A DNA stretch of 64,000 nucleotides from Olsenella_K sp051878835 (lineage in GTDB: Bacteria; Actinomycetota; Coriobacteriia; Coriobacteriales; Atopobiaceae): positions 62,001 to 126,000 of the forward strand of contig JBJEKW010000027.1 in NCBI GenBank assembly GCA_051878835.1. Direction: 5' to 3'. The notes under the pieces are model-generated. The model was not told the origin of the DNA and searched no databases. It saw only the letters and a program-made list of their open reading frames with translations. This document shows, piece after piece, positions 33,451-42,409 of this stretch. The position numbers were made by a program, and so were the translations under genes. The first letter of the stretch is position 1. Each line of letters starts with the position of its first letter.

Positions 33451-34737
33451 ATGCTCGACATCAAGTTCGTGCGCGAGAATCCGGACGTCATCGACAAGTC
33501 GTGTGCGTCCCGACAGAACGCGCACTGGGATCGCGAGAAGTTCTTTGAGCTGGACGAGGAGCGCAGGTCCGTCATCGTAGAGGTCGAGAAGCTGCAGGCC
33601 CAGCGCAACTCCGCTTCGAAGCAGATCGGCGCCCTGATGCGCGACGGCAAGACCGACGAGGCCAACGCCGCAAAGGCCCAGGTAAAGGCCAACAAGGAGC
33701 GCATCGATCAGCTGAACGACAAGCGCGCCAAGGTCGAGAAGGACCTGTTTGACCTCGTGGCCGCCATCCCCAACATCCCCCACGAGTCCGTGCCCTACGG
33801 CAAGGATGACTCGGACAACCCCGAGGTGCGTCGCTGGGGCGAGCCCACGAAGTTCGACTTCGAGCCCAAGGCCCACTGGGACCTGGGCCCCTCCACGGGC
33901 ATGATCGACTTTGACCGTGGCGTCAAGCTGGCTGGCACGCGCTTCTACCTGCTGGGCGGCGCCGGCGCACTCATGGAGCGCGCCCTCATCAACTTCTTCA
34001 TCGACATGCACGTGAAGGCCGGCTTCAAGGAGTGGTGGCCCCCCGTCATCACGAACTACGACAGCCTGTTTGGCACGGGCCAGCTGCCCAAGTTCGACGA
34101 CGACCTGTTCCACGTCAGCGGCGGCATGTACCTGATCCCGACCGCCGAGGTCATGCTGACGAACATCCACCGCGGCGAGGTTCTGGACGGCGACAAGCTG
34201 CCTCTGTGGTACACCGCCTTCACCCCCTGCTTCCGCGAGGAGGCCGGCTCGGCTGGCCGCGACACGCGTGGCATCATCCGCGTGCACGAGTTCGACAAGG
34301 TCGAGATGGTCAAGTTCTCGAAGCCCGAGGACTCCATGAACCAGCTGGAGAGCATGGTCCACGAGGCCGAGCTGTGCCTGCAGACGCTAGGCCTGCCCTA
34401 CCACGTCGTCACCCTGTGCACCGGTGACATCGGCTTCAGTGCCACGAAGTGCTACGACCTCGAGGTCTGGCTGCCCAGCTACAACAACTACAAGGAGATC
34501 TCCTCCTGCTCCAACTGCTGGGACTTCCAGGCCCGTCGCGCCAACATCAAGTACCGCGACCCCGAGCACTTCAAGGGCACGCGTCTGGTCCACACCCTGA
34601 ACGGCTCCGGCCTGGCCGTTGGCCGCACCATGGCTGCCATCATGGAGAACTACCAGAACGCCGACGGCTCCATCACGGTGCCCGAGGCTCTGCGCCCCTA
34701 CATGCGCGACATGGAGGTCATCAAGCCTCTGGCCTAG
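33451..34737 (+). CDS. serS: Seryl-tRNA synthetase
   Basis: 428 residues. Charges tRNA-Ser. N-terminal coiled-coil arm (about 25-110) that grips the tRNA variable arm, class II motif 2 (TPCFREEAGSAGRDTRGIIRVHEF) and motif 3 (LNGSGLAVGRTMAAIMENYQ). ATG 33451 follows GAGGGGAG; MLDIKFVRENPD is the family N-terminus. A perfect 12-bp palindrome AAGTATATACTT (33381-33392) includes a possible -10 (TATACT). No T-box is visible. Confidence 0.97.
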   Translation: MLDIKFVRENPDVIDKSCASRQNAHWDREKFFELDEERRSVIVEVEKLQAQRNSASKQIGALMRDGKTDEANAAKAQVKANKERIDQLNDKRAKVEKDLFDLVAAIPNIPHESVPYGKDDSDNPEVRRWGEPTKFDFEPKAHWDLGPSTGMIDFDRGVKLAGTRFYLLGGAGALMERALINFFIDMHVKAGFKEWWPPVITNYDSLFGTGQLPKFDDDLFHVSGGMYLIPTAEVMLTNIHRGEVLDGDKLPLWYTAFTPCFREEAGSAGRDTRGIIRVHEFDKVEMVKFSKPEDSMNQLESMVHEAELCLQTLGLPYHVVTLCTGDIGFSATKCYDLEVWLPSYNNYKEISSCSNCWDFQARRANIKYRDPEHFKGTRLVHTLNGSGLAVGRTMAAIMENYQNADGSITVPEALRPYMRDMEVIKPLA

Positions 34738-34788
34738 CGCCACATCCCGTGGGACAAGCCGTCAGTCTTCGGTGCTGATTTTTCTGGA

Positions 34789-34817
34789 GGGTCGTCCGGT
34801 TGGGCGGCCCCCCTTTT
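34789..34817 (+). terminator. Terminator after serS
   Basis: GGGTCGTCC-GGTT-GGGCGGCCC (with G-U pairs), then CCCTTTT. Confidence 0.75.
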
Positions 34818-34903
34818 CTAGAAAAATATTGCGAACAGATGTTCCCAAACAGCGCATCAATGGGTACACTTGTACTATCGACAGCCAAGGATCGGAGGCG
34901 CGC

Positions 34904-35320
34904 ATGGAAAACGCAGCGGCAGTGGGTTGCATGGTCACTCTGTATCGGCAGGACCAGGGGGACGAGTGCCGGGAGGTGTCTGCCACGTTCGACGCCGGAG
35001 GCTACCTCCTGGTGGGCGAGAAGAGCTTTGGTGAGCTCAGCAGGTTCGCCTATGGCGAGGCCAGCCACTACCACCAGGTGGCCCTTCCACCCGACAGCGT
35101 GGACGAGCTGTGGAAGGTCACGTACGTGGATCCTCTGGACGAGCGCGAGCGGGCCGCGATGGACGGACTACTGAGGTTCTTCCAGGCGTCGGGGGCGTTC
35201 CTGTCGGACCTGATGGACGCGCTTGACCGCAGCGGCGTCCCGTACACGTACCTTCCCGGTAGCGGAAGGATCACCGCCGTCTATAGGCCCAAGCAAACGG
35301 GGGAGACTGCGCACATTTAG
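34904..35320 (+). CDS. Unknown protein
   Basis: 138 residues from ATG 34904 (GGAGG six bases upstream). No signal peptide or membrane span; mixed alpha/beta composition with short motifs such as LYRQDQGDECREVSATF and SGRITAVYRP. No recognised domain. Followed by a hairpin shared with the opposing tRNA-Arg. The clear ribosome site and flanking terminators support it as a gene. Confidence 0.65.
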   Translation: MENAAAVGCMVTLYRQDQGDECREVSATFDAGGYLLVGEKSFGELSRFAYGEASHYHQVALPPDSVDELWKVTYVDPLDERERAAMDGLLRFFQASGAFLSDLMDALDRSGVPYTYLPGSGRITAVYRPKQTGETAHI

Positions 35321-35331
35321 GCCCTCATACA

Positions 35332-35362
35332 GAAAAAGCCCCGCATCCGAAGATGCGGGGCT
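35332..35362 (-). terminator. Terminator of tRNA-Arg(ACG), probably bidirectional
   Basis: AGCCCCGCATC and GATGCGGGGCT stem with a tetraloop; TTTTT on the minus-strand side, a weaker T tract on the plus side. Confidence 0.85.
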
Positions 35363-35370
35363 GCAATTTC

Positions 35371-35447
35371 TGGTGCGGCGTGAGGGATTCGAACCCGCGA
35401 CAGACTGATTCGTAGTCAGTTCCTCTATCCAGCTGAGGTAACGCCGC
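35371..35447 (-). tRNA. tRNA-Arg (anticodon ACG)
   Basis: On the minus strand: acceptor GCGGCGT pairs with ACGCCGC, anticodon loop CTACGAA, T loop TTCGAAT, encoded CCA. Length 77. Confidence 0.95.
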
Positions 35448-35652
35448 TTGCGACTTCTAACTATGCCATTCGGCGACCATGGCGTCAAGAACTTTTTTGA
35501 CTTTTTTCTCGGCGTAGCTTTGGAGCCATGGTGGCGTGAAGACCGTGGCACGCATTATGCCTGCTAAGAGGTGCCAGGTGAGCTCGTGACAAGAGGGGGG
35601 GAGGTCTTGACGTGGGGGACATGCGAATCCCCGGTGAGTCGGCCTAAAAGAA

Positions 35653-35676
35653 AACCCGCCTCCGGGGAAGCGGGTT
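35653..35676 (-). terminator. Terminator of tRNA-Ser
   Basis: Minus strand: AACCCGC, loop, GGCGGGTT, then TTCTTTT. Confidence 0.75.
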
Positions 35677-35684
35677 GCATAATC

Positions 35685-35775
35685 TGGCGGAGAGCTGGGG
35701 ATTCGAACCCCAGATTCCCTTGGAGGGAATACTCGCTTAGCAGGCGAGCACCTTCGGCCTCTCGGTCAGCTCTCC
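35685..35775 (-). tRNA. tRNA-Ser (anticodon GCT)
   Basis: On the minus strand: acceptor GGAGAGC pairs with GCTCTCC, anticodon loop CTGCTAA, long variable arm (TATTCCCTCCAAGGGAA), encoded CCA. Length 91. Confidence 0.95.
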
Positions 35776-35815
35776 AAATCAAGTGCTTAGGTATAGTACT
35801 CCAGAATCGAGGTTC

Positions 35816-36808
35816 TCACAACAAATCCTTTTGAATAAATTCGTCGTTGACTACGATGTCGTCCTTGTGGTCGCGGATTGCCTGCCATGAGAAGCGCTCT
35901 ACCAGCTGGTCGGCGGTCACCTCTTCGCCCGGTTGGGCCAGGCCGACCGTGGACGCCAGCTTCCCCAGCAGGCGCTGCGGGCCTGCCATGCGCTCGCGCA
36001 GCACGCCCAGGTCCAAGTCACGGTCGCGCTTCGACAGCCGTCGTCCATCGGGTGCCATGAGGAGGGGCACATGCGCATAGGTGGGCTGGGGGAAGCCCAG
36101 GAGCCTTTGCAGATATATCTGACGCGGAACGGAGCCCAGAAGGTCGTGTCCACGCACCACCTGGGTCACGCCCATAAGGCCGTCGTCCACGACCACAGCC
36201 AGCTGATAGGCGATGACTCCGTCGCTGCGCCTGACCAGGAAGTCGCCGCAGTCGCGGGCCAGGTCCTCGTGCTGCCTGCCGTAGACCACGTCGTCGAACC
36301 AGATGCTGCCATGGGGGTCTCCCTGGTCGGGCACCCTGACTCGTGTGGCGGGATCACGAACCTCGGATTTCTCCTGAACCTCTTTGGGTGTCAGGTTGCG
36401 GCAGGTCCCGGGGTACACATAGGTGCCGTCCGAAAGGTGCGGGGCCGTGGCGGCGTGCAGCTGCGACCTGGTGCAAAAGCAAGGGTACAGAAGGTTCCTC
36501 TTGCGCAGGGTCTCGAGGGCACTGGCATAGGCCTCGCCGCGCTGGCTTTGGTAGTAGGGGCCCTCGTCCCACGTCAGCCCCAGCCAAGCCAGGTCGTCCA
36601 TCAGCAGCTTTGCTGCCTGGGGGTCTTGGGCTCGAGGATCCAGGTCCTCGATGCGCAGGATGACGCGCCCGTTCTCGTGGCGTGCTGCCAGCCAGGCCAT
36701 CAGCAGGGCAAACACGTTGCCGGCATGCATCCTGCCCGAAGGCGTGGGCGCAAACCTCCCCACCGTGGTCAGGGGGCGCATTTCATCGAACGTGCTGCTG
36801 AATGACAT
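35816..36808 (-). CDS. gluQ: Glutamyl-Q tRNA(Asp) synthetase
   Basis: 330 residues, shorter than GluRS because the anticodon-binding domain is missing. HIGH-type motif FAPTPSGRMHAGN (19-31), IEDLDPRA, KMSKS-like LSKRDRD. Zinc-site Cys in YPCFCTRSQ and PGTCRN fit GluQ-RS. The enzyme attaches glutamate to queuosine at position 34 of tRNA-Asp, so the cell is expected to make or salvage queuosine. Start ATG 36808 matches the family length; its ribosome site (AGGACC) is weak. The GNAT gene stop is 11 bases upstream. Confidence 0.92.
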   Translation of the reverse strand: MSFSSTFDEMRPLTTVGRFAPTPSGRMHAGNVFALLMAWLAARHENGRVILRIEDLDPRAQDPQAAKLLMDDLAWLGLTWDEGPYYQSQRGEAYASALETLRKRNLLYPCFCTRSQLHAATAPHLSDGTYVYPGTCRNLTPKEVQEKSEVRDPATRVRVPDQGDPHGSIWFDDVVYGRQHEDLARDCGDFLVRRSDGVIAYQLAVVVDDGLMGVTQVVRGHDLLGSVPRQIYLQRLLGFPQPTYAHVPLLMAPDGRRLSKRDRDLDLGVLRERMAGPQRLLGKLASTVGLAQPGEEVTADQLVERFSWQAIRDHKDDIVVNDEFIQKDLL

Positions 36809-36819
36809 CGTTTGTGGTC

Positions 36820-37503
36820 CTAGCTGTTTGAGGTTGAGTCTGCTTTCTCGTTGGCTTGCGGCTGCCGTAGCAGGTGAGCGTACGCATAGACGTTAGCCAC
36901 TCCCGGATAGGAGGACTCGTGTTGGTATACGCGCGCATAACCCAGATGGTCATAGTAGCCGTAGTCGCAGCCATCGTCAGTCATGAGGTAAAAGCCTCGC
37001 GCGCCCTCGCGGCGCAGGTGGTTGCACGCCGCATGCAGAAGCCTCGTGCCGACTCCGGTTCCCTGCAGGGAGGGATTCACTATCAGGAGCTCTATCGTCG
37101 CGTCCGCCCAGGGCTTGCCCTTGGATGCCAGGTGCGCGCTGGCCCGGGCTTCCTGGTCTATGAGCTCCAGCTGGCTGTTGGTCTCGTGAGGCCCCACAAG
37201 CTGATGGAGCCGTTCCTCATAGGCATGCCTGACGCCGTCCCAATGTTGGCGCCGGTCCTCGCGACCACGCAAGGCCACCAGCACGGCGGCGCGCGCCACG
37301 CCATCCACGCAGGCAACCTGGGACCAGTTGTGACAGCGCAGGTGCGCCGAGAGCTCGGCCGCCCCCAGAAGAGGCTGCGCCTGCTGCGCCGCATCCGCGA
37401 ACCACATGTGTGCCACGAGTTCGGCCAGGGGCTCGAAATCCCTCTGCTCGAAGGGGCGATACGCTAGGTTTGCTTTCTGCGACGTGTCTTGCGTGTGTTG
37501 CAT
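36820..37503 (-). CDS. GNAT-family N-acetyltransferase
   Basis: 227 residues. The acetyl-CoA-binding motif is visible as LIVNPSLQGTGVGTRLLHAACNHLRREGARGFYLMTD. The C-terminus has a YYDHLGYARV block common in GNATs. ATG 37503 is chosen for its AGGAG six bases upstream rather than an in-frame start 36 bases earlier. Upstream of gluQ with an 11-base gap, so probably cotranscribed. Substrate unknown. Confidence 0.85.
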   Translation of the reverse strand: MQHTQDTSQKANLAYRPFEQRDFEPLAELVAHMWFADAAQQAQPLLGAAELSAHLRCHNWSQVACVDGVARAAVLVALRGREDRRQHWDGVRHAYEERLHQLVGPHETNSQLELIDQEARASAHLASKGKPWADATIELLIVNPSLQGTGVGTRLLHAACNHLRREGARGFYLMTDDGCDYGYYDHLGYARVYQHESSYPGVANVYAYAHLLRQPQANEKADSTSNS

Positions 37504-37674
37504 CGTGTTCTCCTGGACATGCGGCGACCCGGATGCCACAGCCGCTAGACTGTGAGGGCCATATCAGGTGATGGGTTGTGCTTCTTGCCATCGTATCAGC
37601 TTGGTATGGGCATAAGGGAAAGTGTCCGTGAGCCTGCGAGGGGCGTACATTGCCCCGACGGAAGGGGACTTCGT

Positions 37675-38337
37675 ATGAGTGAGAACAGCACGGGGCAGAA
37701 GCAGGGCTTTACCCTGGGCGCGCCCACGCTGGTGTGCAGGTGGAGAATAGCCAGCCAGAGGCTGCCGATGGCCAACCGCCACCTGCGCGCCTTGGGCGCC
37801 CGCTTCGTCAACGGCGAGACCATGCCCAAGGCCCTTGTGGCGTGGGCAAAGCAGCACGTGGAGTGGACGTTGGAGGACGGCAGCGCACGATGGCCGGATG
37901 GCGTCCTCATGATCGTGGTTGACCAGGACGGCAAGGCGGCCATGACGGTGGGGCCGTACAAGCCGCTGCAGAGGACCAGCACCCAGGGGCTGCTGGAGCG
38001 TGCCCGCTACGCCGAGCAGGAGGGCAACGCCACCAACGTGGCGCCCGAGACGCTGTGGGCGGTGCGCGGCGAGGACCTGGTGTGGGGCATGGACCCGGAC
38101 CAGAGCCCGTCCGGCGCAGCCACCCTGGTGAGGGACCTGGCCCTGACCGTGGGCATGAACGTGGTGCGCGACGCCCACCTGATGGATGAGGTCGAGCGCG
38201 GTGACCACTTCGACGAGCTGTTCCTGGTATCCGACGAGCACGGTGTCGTGCCTGCCTCGGATGCGGCGGGCAGGCGCGCGCAGAGGTTTGCAGACGGCTA
38301 CCAGAAGCTGCTGGACTCCATGGCGCGCAAGCGCTAA
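37675..38337 (+). CDS. Unknown cytoplasmic protein
   Basis: 220 residues from ATG 37675 with GGAAGGGG upstream. No signal or membrane segment. Contains WPDGVLMIVVDQDGKAAMTVGPYKPL and a mid region ETLWAVRGEDLVWGMDPDQSPSGAATLVRDLA that look like a folded domain, but I do not recognise the family. Divergent from the GNAT gene. The stop is followed by the long leader of nifJ. Confidence 0.68.
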   Translation: MSENSTGQKQGFTLGAPTLVCRWRIASQRLPMANRHLRALGARFVNGETMPKALVAWAKQHVEWTLEDGSARWPDGVLMIVVDQDGKAAMTVGPYKPLQRTSTQGLLERARYAEQEGNATNVAPETLWAVRGEDLVWGMDPDQSPSGAATLVRDLALTVGMNVVRDAHLMDEVERGDHFDELFLVSDEHGVVPASDAAGRRAQRFADGYQKLLDSMARKR

Positions 38338-38465
38338 GGAGAACTGCGAGCACCGAAGCGCGAAAAAACACCGGCGTGCGCAAGTGTCTGGGTTCTGCAT
38401 GTGACGCATCGAGCAAAGCTCCGAATTATAGCAAGTAGTACGCAGGTTTGTGCCTTGAAATAGAT

Positions 38466-38661
38466 GGCAAAACCACCGAGCGGTGGCAAAGCCTCGTCTA
38501 ACAGATGCGTCAAGGACCCCTGTGGGCATTGCGTTATGATAACAAATGCTTCTGGATGTATGTCGTTTGGGGGAACATACGCATGCGTCCCGAACGCGGG
38601 TTTTGCCTGGTAGAGCCGGCAAAACTTTAAAGCAAGGCAATAGCCACCGCAGGGACGGTGG
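38466..38661 (+). promoter_or_regulatory. Structured RNA leader of nifJ with alternative pairings
   Basis: Segment 1 GGCAAAACC (38466-38474) is exactly complementary to segment 2 GGTTTTGCC (38599-38607), which is also complementary to segment 3 GGCAAAAC (38618-38625) across a 10-base loop; only one pairing can form. Other hairpins: CCACCGAGCGGTGG (38473-38486), GCATT/AATGC with inner GTTA/TAAC (38526-38549), GTATGT/ACATAC (38558-38580) and CCACCG/CGGTGG (38644-38661) just before the ribosome site. The start (GGCAAAACC, hairpin, GGCAAAGCCTC, CTAA) is reminiscent of the c-di-GMP-I (GEMM) aptamer but several hallmark bases are missing. I call it a candidate riboswitch or attenuator of unknown ligand. 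The rest of 38338-38686 shows nothing else. Confidence 0.45.
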
Positions 38662-38686
38662 ACCGTATCGCTTCGAAGGAGAGGAT

Positions 38687-41600
38687 ATGGCAAGGAAATT
38701 CAAGTCTATGGACGGTAATGAGGCCGCGGCATACGTGTCGTACGCCTATACCGAGGTGGCGGGCATCTACCCGATCACGCCGTCCAGCCCCATGGCCGAC
38801 CACGTCGACCAGTGGGCCGCAAAGGGCATGAAGAACATCTTTGGCACCCCCGTGAAGGTCGTCGAGATGGAGTCCGAGGGCGGCGCTTCCGGCACCGTGC
38901 ACGGCTCCCTTGGCGCTGGCGCTCTGACGAGCACCTACACGGCGTCCCAGGGCCTGCTCCTCATGATCCCGAACATGTACAAGATCGCCGCCGAGCAGCT
39001 GCCTGCCGTTTTTCACGTCAGCGCCCGTACCGTCGCCACCCAGTCGCTGAACATCTTTGGCGACCACTCCGACGTTATGGCCTGCCGTCAGACCGGCTTT
39101 GCCATGCTGGCCGAGAGCAACGTCCAGCAGGTCATGGACCTGTCGCCCGTCGCTCACCTGGCCGCCGTCAAGGGCAAGACCCCGTTCCTGAACTTCTTTG
39201 ATGGCTTCCGCACCTCTCACGAGATTCAGAAGGTCGCCGTCTGGGACTTCAAGGACCTCGGCGACATGCTGGACATGGGCGCCGTCCAGGCGTTCCGCGA
39301 CCACGCCCTGAACCCCGAGCACCCGCACGCCCGCGGCAGCCACGAGAACGGCGACACGTACTTCCAGAACCGCGAGGCCTGCAACACGCTGTACAACGAG
39401 CTGCCTGACGTCGTCGAGTACTACATGGACGAGATCAACAAGCGCATCGGCACGGACTACAAGCCGTTCAACTACTATGGCGCTCCCGACGCCGACCGCG
39501 TGGTCGTCTGCATGGGCTCCTTCTGCGACACCCTGAAGGAGGTCATCGACTACCTGAACGCCCATGGCGAGAAGGTCGGCCTGATTGAGGTTCACCTGTA
39601 TCGCCCGTTCTCCATCAAGCACCTCGTGGCCGTCCTGCCCGAGACCGCAAAGAATATCGCCGTCCTCGACCGTACCAAGGAGCCCGGCTCCGTGGGCGAG
39701 CCTCTGTACGAGGACGTCGTGTCCGCTCTGTACGAGGCTGGCATCTCGGGCCTCACCATCGTGGGTGGCCGCTACGGCCTGGGCTCGAAGGACGAGCCTC
39801 CCGCGGCAGCGTTCGCGGTCTACGAGGAGCTCAAGAAGGACTCCCCGAAGCAGGAGTTCACGCTGGGCATCGAGGACGACGTCACCAACCTGTCGCTCCC
39901 GATGGATCCCGACGCTCCCAACACCGCTGCTCCTGGCACCATCGAGTGCAAGTTCTGGGGCCTCGGTGGCGACGGTACCGTTGGCGCAAACAAGAACTCG
40001 ATCAAGATCATCGGCGACCACACCGACAAGTACGTCCAGGCGTACTTCCAGTACGACTCCAAGAAGACGGGCGGCGTCACTGTCAGCCACCTGCGCTTCG
40101 GCGATTCGCCCATCCGTTCGCCGTACTACATCACGAAGGCTGACTTCGTCGCTTGCCACAACCCCTCCTACATCGTGAAGGGCTTCAAGATGGTGCGCGA
40201 CGTCAAGCCTGGCGGCACGTTCCTCGTGAACTCCCAGTGGAGCGATGAGGAGTTCGCCGAGCAGCTGCCTGCCGTTGCAAAGCGCTACATCGCAAAGAAC
40301 AACATCTCGGTCTACCTGATCGACGCCATCGACCTGGCCGCCAAGGTCGGCATGGGCAAGCGCACCAACACCGTGCTGCAGTCCGCGTTCTTCGCCCTGG
40401 CAAAGGTTCTGCCCGCCGAGGACGCCCTGAAGTACATGAAGGACGCCGCTCAGAAGTCCTATGCAAAGAAGGGCCAGAACGTCGTCGAGGCCAACTGGAA
40501 GGCCATCGACGCCGGCGCCACCGCGTTCCACAAGTTCGAGGTGCCCGCCGACTGGGCAAACGCCACGGATGAGCCCAAGGAGGTCAAGCTCGAGGGCCGC
40601 GAGGAGCTCGTGAAGCAGGTCAAGGAGCTGCTGATGCCCATCGACCAGATGGAAGGCGACAGCCTGCCCGTCTCGGCCTTCGAGGATCACGCCGACGGCC
40701 AGTGGGAGCTCGGCGCTTCCGCCTACGAGAAGCGTGGCGTCGCAGTCATGGTGCCTCGCTGGGATCCCTCTAAGTGCATCCAGTGCAACACCTGCTCCTA
40801 TGTGTGCCCGCACGCCACGATTCGCCCGATTGCCATGAACGCCGAGGAGGCCGCCAACGCCCCCAAGGCCATGAAGACCACCGACCTCAAGCTCCCGAAG
40901 AACACCGGCTACACCTTTACCGTTGCCGTGTCGCCTCTGGACTGCATGGGCTGCTACAACTGCGTGGCCGTCTGCCCGAAGAGCGACGTCAAGAACGGCG
41001 GTGCCCTCACCATGGTCCCGCAGGAGTCCGAGGCCGATCAGGCCGAGGTCTGGGACTACGCGGTGAACAAGGTCAGCGAGAAGCCCGAGCTGGCCGGCGA
41101 CACCAACATCAAGGCGTCCCAGTTCCACAAGCCGCTGCTGGAGTTCTCCGGCTCCTGCGCCGGCTGCGCCGAGACCAGCTACGCCCGTCTGGTGACGCAG
41201 CTGTTCGGTGACCGCATGTTCATCTCGAACGCCACCGGCTGCTCCTCCATCTGGGGCAACCCCGCGGCTACCTGCCCGTACACCACGAACGCTGCCGGCC
41301 ACGGCCCCGCTTGGAACAACTCGCTGTTCGAGGACAACGCCGAGCACGGCCTGGGCATGGAGATTGGCTACGAGGCCGAGCGCAACCGCGTCGTGGCTAT
41401 GACCGAGGCCCTGCTGGAGTCCGACTCCGCCTCCGACGACCTGAAGACCGCCGCGTCCAACTGGATCGAGGCCAAGGACAAGACCGAGGCTTCGCAGGTC
41501 ACCGCTGCTGCCTACATCAAGCAGCTCGAGGCCGCCGGCACGCCTGAGGCCGAGAAGATCCTGGCCGACAAGTCGTTCCTGACCAAGAAGTCCTTCTGGA

Positions 41601-42244
41601 TCTTCGGCGGCGACGGCTGGGCGTACGACATCGGCTTCGGTGGCCTGGACCACGTCCTCGCCTCGAACCGCAACGTCAACGTCTTCGTGTTCGACACCGA
41701 GGTTTACTCCAACACCGGCGGACAGGCCTCCAAGGCCTCGAACCTGGGCCAGGTCGCTCAGTTCGCCGCTGCCGGCAAGGAGACCAAGAAGAAGTCCCTC
41801 GCCGAGATCGAGATGAGCTACGGCTACGTGTACGTCGCTCAGGTCGCCATGGGCGCCAACCCCATGCAGACCCTGAAGGCAATCCGCGAGGCCGAGGCCT
41901 ACGACGGTCCTTCGCTGATCATCGGCTACAGCCCCTGCGAGATGCACTCCATCAAGAAGGGCGGCATGATGCACTGCCAGGAGGAGATGAAGCGTGCGGT
42001 CGACTGCGGCTACTGGAACCTGTTCCGCTTCAACCCCGCTGCTCCCGAGGGCAAGAAGTTCTCGCTCGACTCCAAGGAGCCGAAGGGCGGCTATCAGGAC
42101 TTCCTGATGAACGAGGCTCGTTACGCTCGCCTGACCCGCGAGTTCCCGGGCCGCGCCGAGGAGCTCTTCGCCGAGAACGAGGAGGCCGCAATGCAGCGCT
42201 ACGCTCACCTGCTGAAGCTGAAGGATATGTACGCCGAGGCGTAA
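38687..42244 (+). CDS. nifJ: Pyruvate:ferredoxin (flavodoxin) oxidoreductase
   Basis: 1185 residues, the full-length single-chain form. Converts pyruvate and CoA to acetyl-CoA and CO2 and reduces ferredoxin: central to anaerobic energy metabolism. N-terminal pyruvate domain (GIYPITPSSPMADH), gamma domain (about 420-620), two 4Fe-4S motifs starting at Cys697 (CIQCNTCSYVCP) and Cys753 (CMGCYNCVAVCP), then the thiamine diphosphate domain with GCSSIWG and GDGWAYDIGFGGLDH; extra Cys residues for the proximal cluster are in SCAGCAET and SPCEMHS. ATG 38687 follows GAAGGAGAGG. Monocistronic with a long leader and a strong terminator. Confidence 0.97.
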   Translation: MARKFKSMDGNEAAAYVSYAYTEVAGIYPITPSSPMADHVDQWAAKGMKNIFGTPVKVVEMESEGGASGTVHGSLGAGALTSTYTASQGLLLMIPNMYKIAAEQLPAVFHVSARTVATQSLNIFGDHSDVMACRQTGFAMLAESNVQQVMDLSPVAHLAAVKGKTPFLNFFDGFRTSHEIQKVAVWDFKDLGDMLDMGAVQAFRDHALNPEHPHARGSHENGDTYFQNREACNTLYNELPDVVEYYMDEINKRIGTDYKPFNYYGAPDADRVVVCMGSFCDTLKEVIDYLNAHGEKVGLIEVHLYRPFSIKHLVAVLPETAKNIAVLDRTKEPGSVGEPLYEDVVSALYEAGISGLTIVGGRYGLGSKDEPPAAAFAVYEELKKDSPKQEFTLGIEDDVTNLSLPMDPDAPNTAAPGTIECKFWGLGGDGTVGANKNSIKIIGDHTDKYVQAYFQYDSKKTGGVTVSHLRFGDSPIRSPYYITKADFVACHNPSYIVKGFKMVRDVKPGGTFLVNSQWSDEEFAEQLPAVAKRYIAKNNISVYLIDAIDLAAKVGMGKRTNTVLQSAFFALAKVLPAEDALKYMKDAAQKSYAKKGQNVVEANWKAIDAGATAFHKFEVPADWANATDEPKEVKLEGREELVKQVKELLMPIDQMEGDSLPVSAFEDHADGQWELGASAYEKRGVAVMVPRWDPSKCIQCNTCSYVCPHATIRPIAMNAEEAANAPKAMKTTDLKLPKNTGYTFTVAVSPLDCMGCYNCVAVCPKSDVKNGGALTMVPQESEADQAEVWDYAVNKVSEKPELAGDTNIKASQFHKPLLEFSGSCAGCAETSYARLVTQLFGDRMFISNATGCSSIWGNPAATCPYTTNAAGHGPAWNNSLFEDNAEHGLGMEIGYEAERNRVVAMTEALLESDSASDDLKTAASNWIEAKDKTEASQVTAAAYIKQLEAAGTPEAEKILADKSFLTKKSFWIFGGDGWAYDIGFGGLDHVLASNRNVNVFVFDTEVYSNTGGQASKASNLGQVAQFAAAGKETKKKSLAEIEMSYGYVYVAQVAMGANPMQTLKAIREAEAYDGPSLIIGYSPCEMHSIKKGGMMHCQEEMKRAVDCGYWNLFRFNPAAPEGKKFSLDSKEPKGGYQDFLMNEARYARLTREFPGRAEELFAENEEAAMQRYAHLLKLKDMYAEA

Positions 42245-42282
42245 TGCAGCTGTAGGGCGCAAGGTACCGCAGGGCTAGTCAC

Positions 42283-42318
42283 AGGCCGGACCAGGGTTTC
42301 CTGGTCCGGCCTTTTTTC
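42283..42318 (+). terminator. Strong terminator after nifJ
   Basis: GGCCGGACCAGG-GTTT-CCTGGTCCGGCC, 12-bp perfect stem, then TTTTTT. Confidence 0.93.
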
Positions 42319-42409
42319 GTTCGTGGGTGTCGCGGAGCCGCGGGGGCCATGACCCTGGGCGCGGCGCCGTTGCGCACATCCCATAGCAGCTGTGATGTAG
42401 AATTCGACT

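Noticed and set aside
38466..38607. Definite c-di-GMP-I riboswitch
   Set aside because: The GGCAAAACC/GGTTTTGCC closing helix and GGCAAAGCC are suggestive, but the GNRA tetraloop, the ACGCAAAGC linker and the tetraloop receptor are not clear, so only a candidate leader is reported.
38627..42262. Very long open frame antisense to nifJ, and similar ones opposite argG/argH, the transporter ATPases, metH and ade
   Set aside because: Frames opposite GC-rich coding DNA stay open by codon bias; the products are low-complexity (Val, Leu, His, Arg-rich) and lack ribosome sites or domains.
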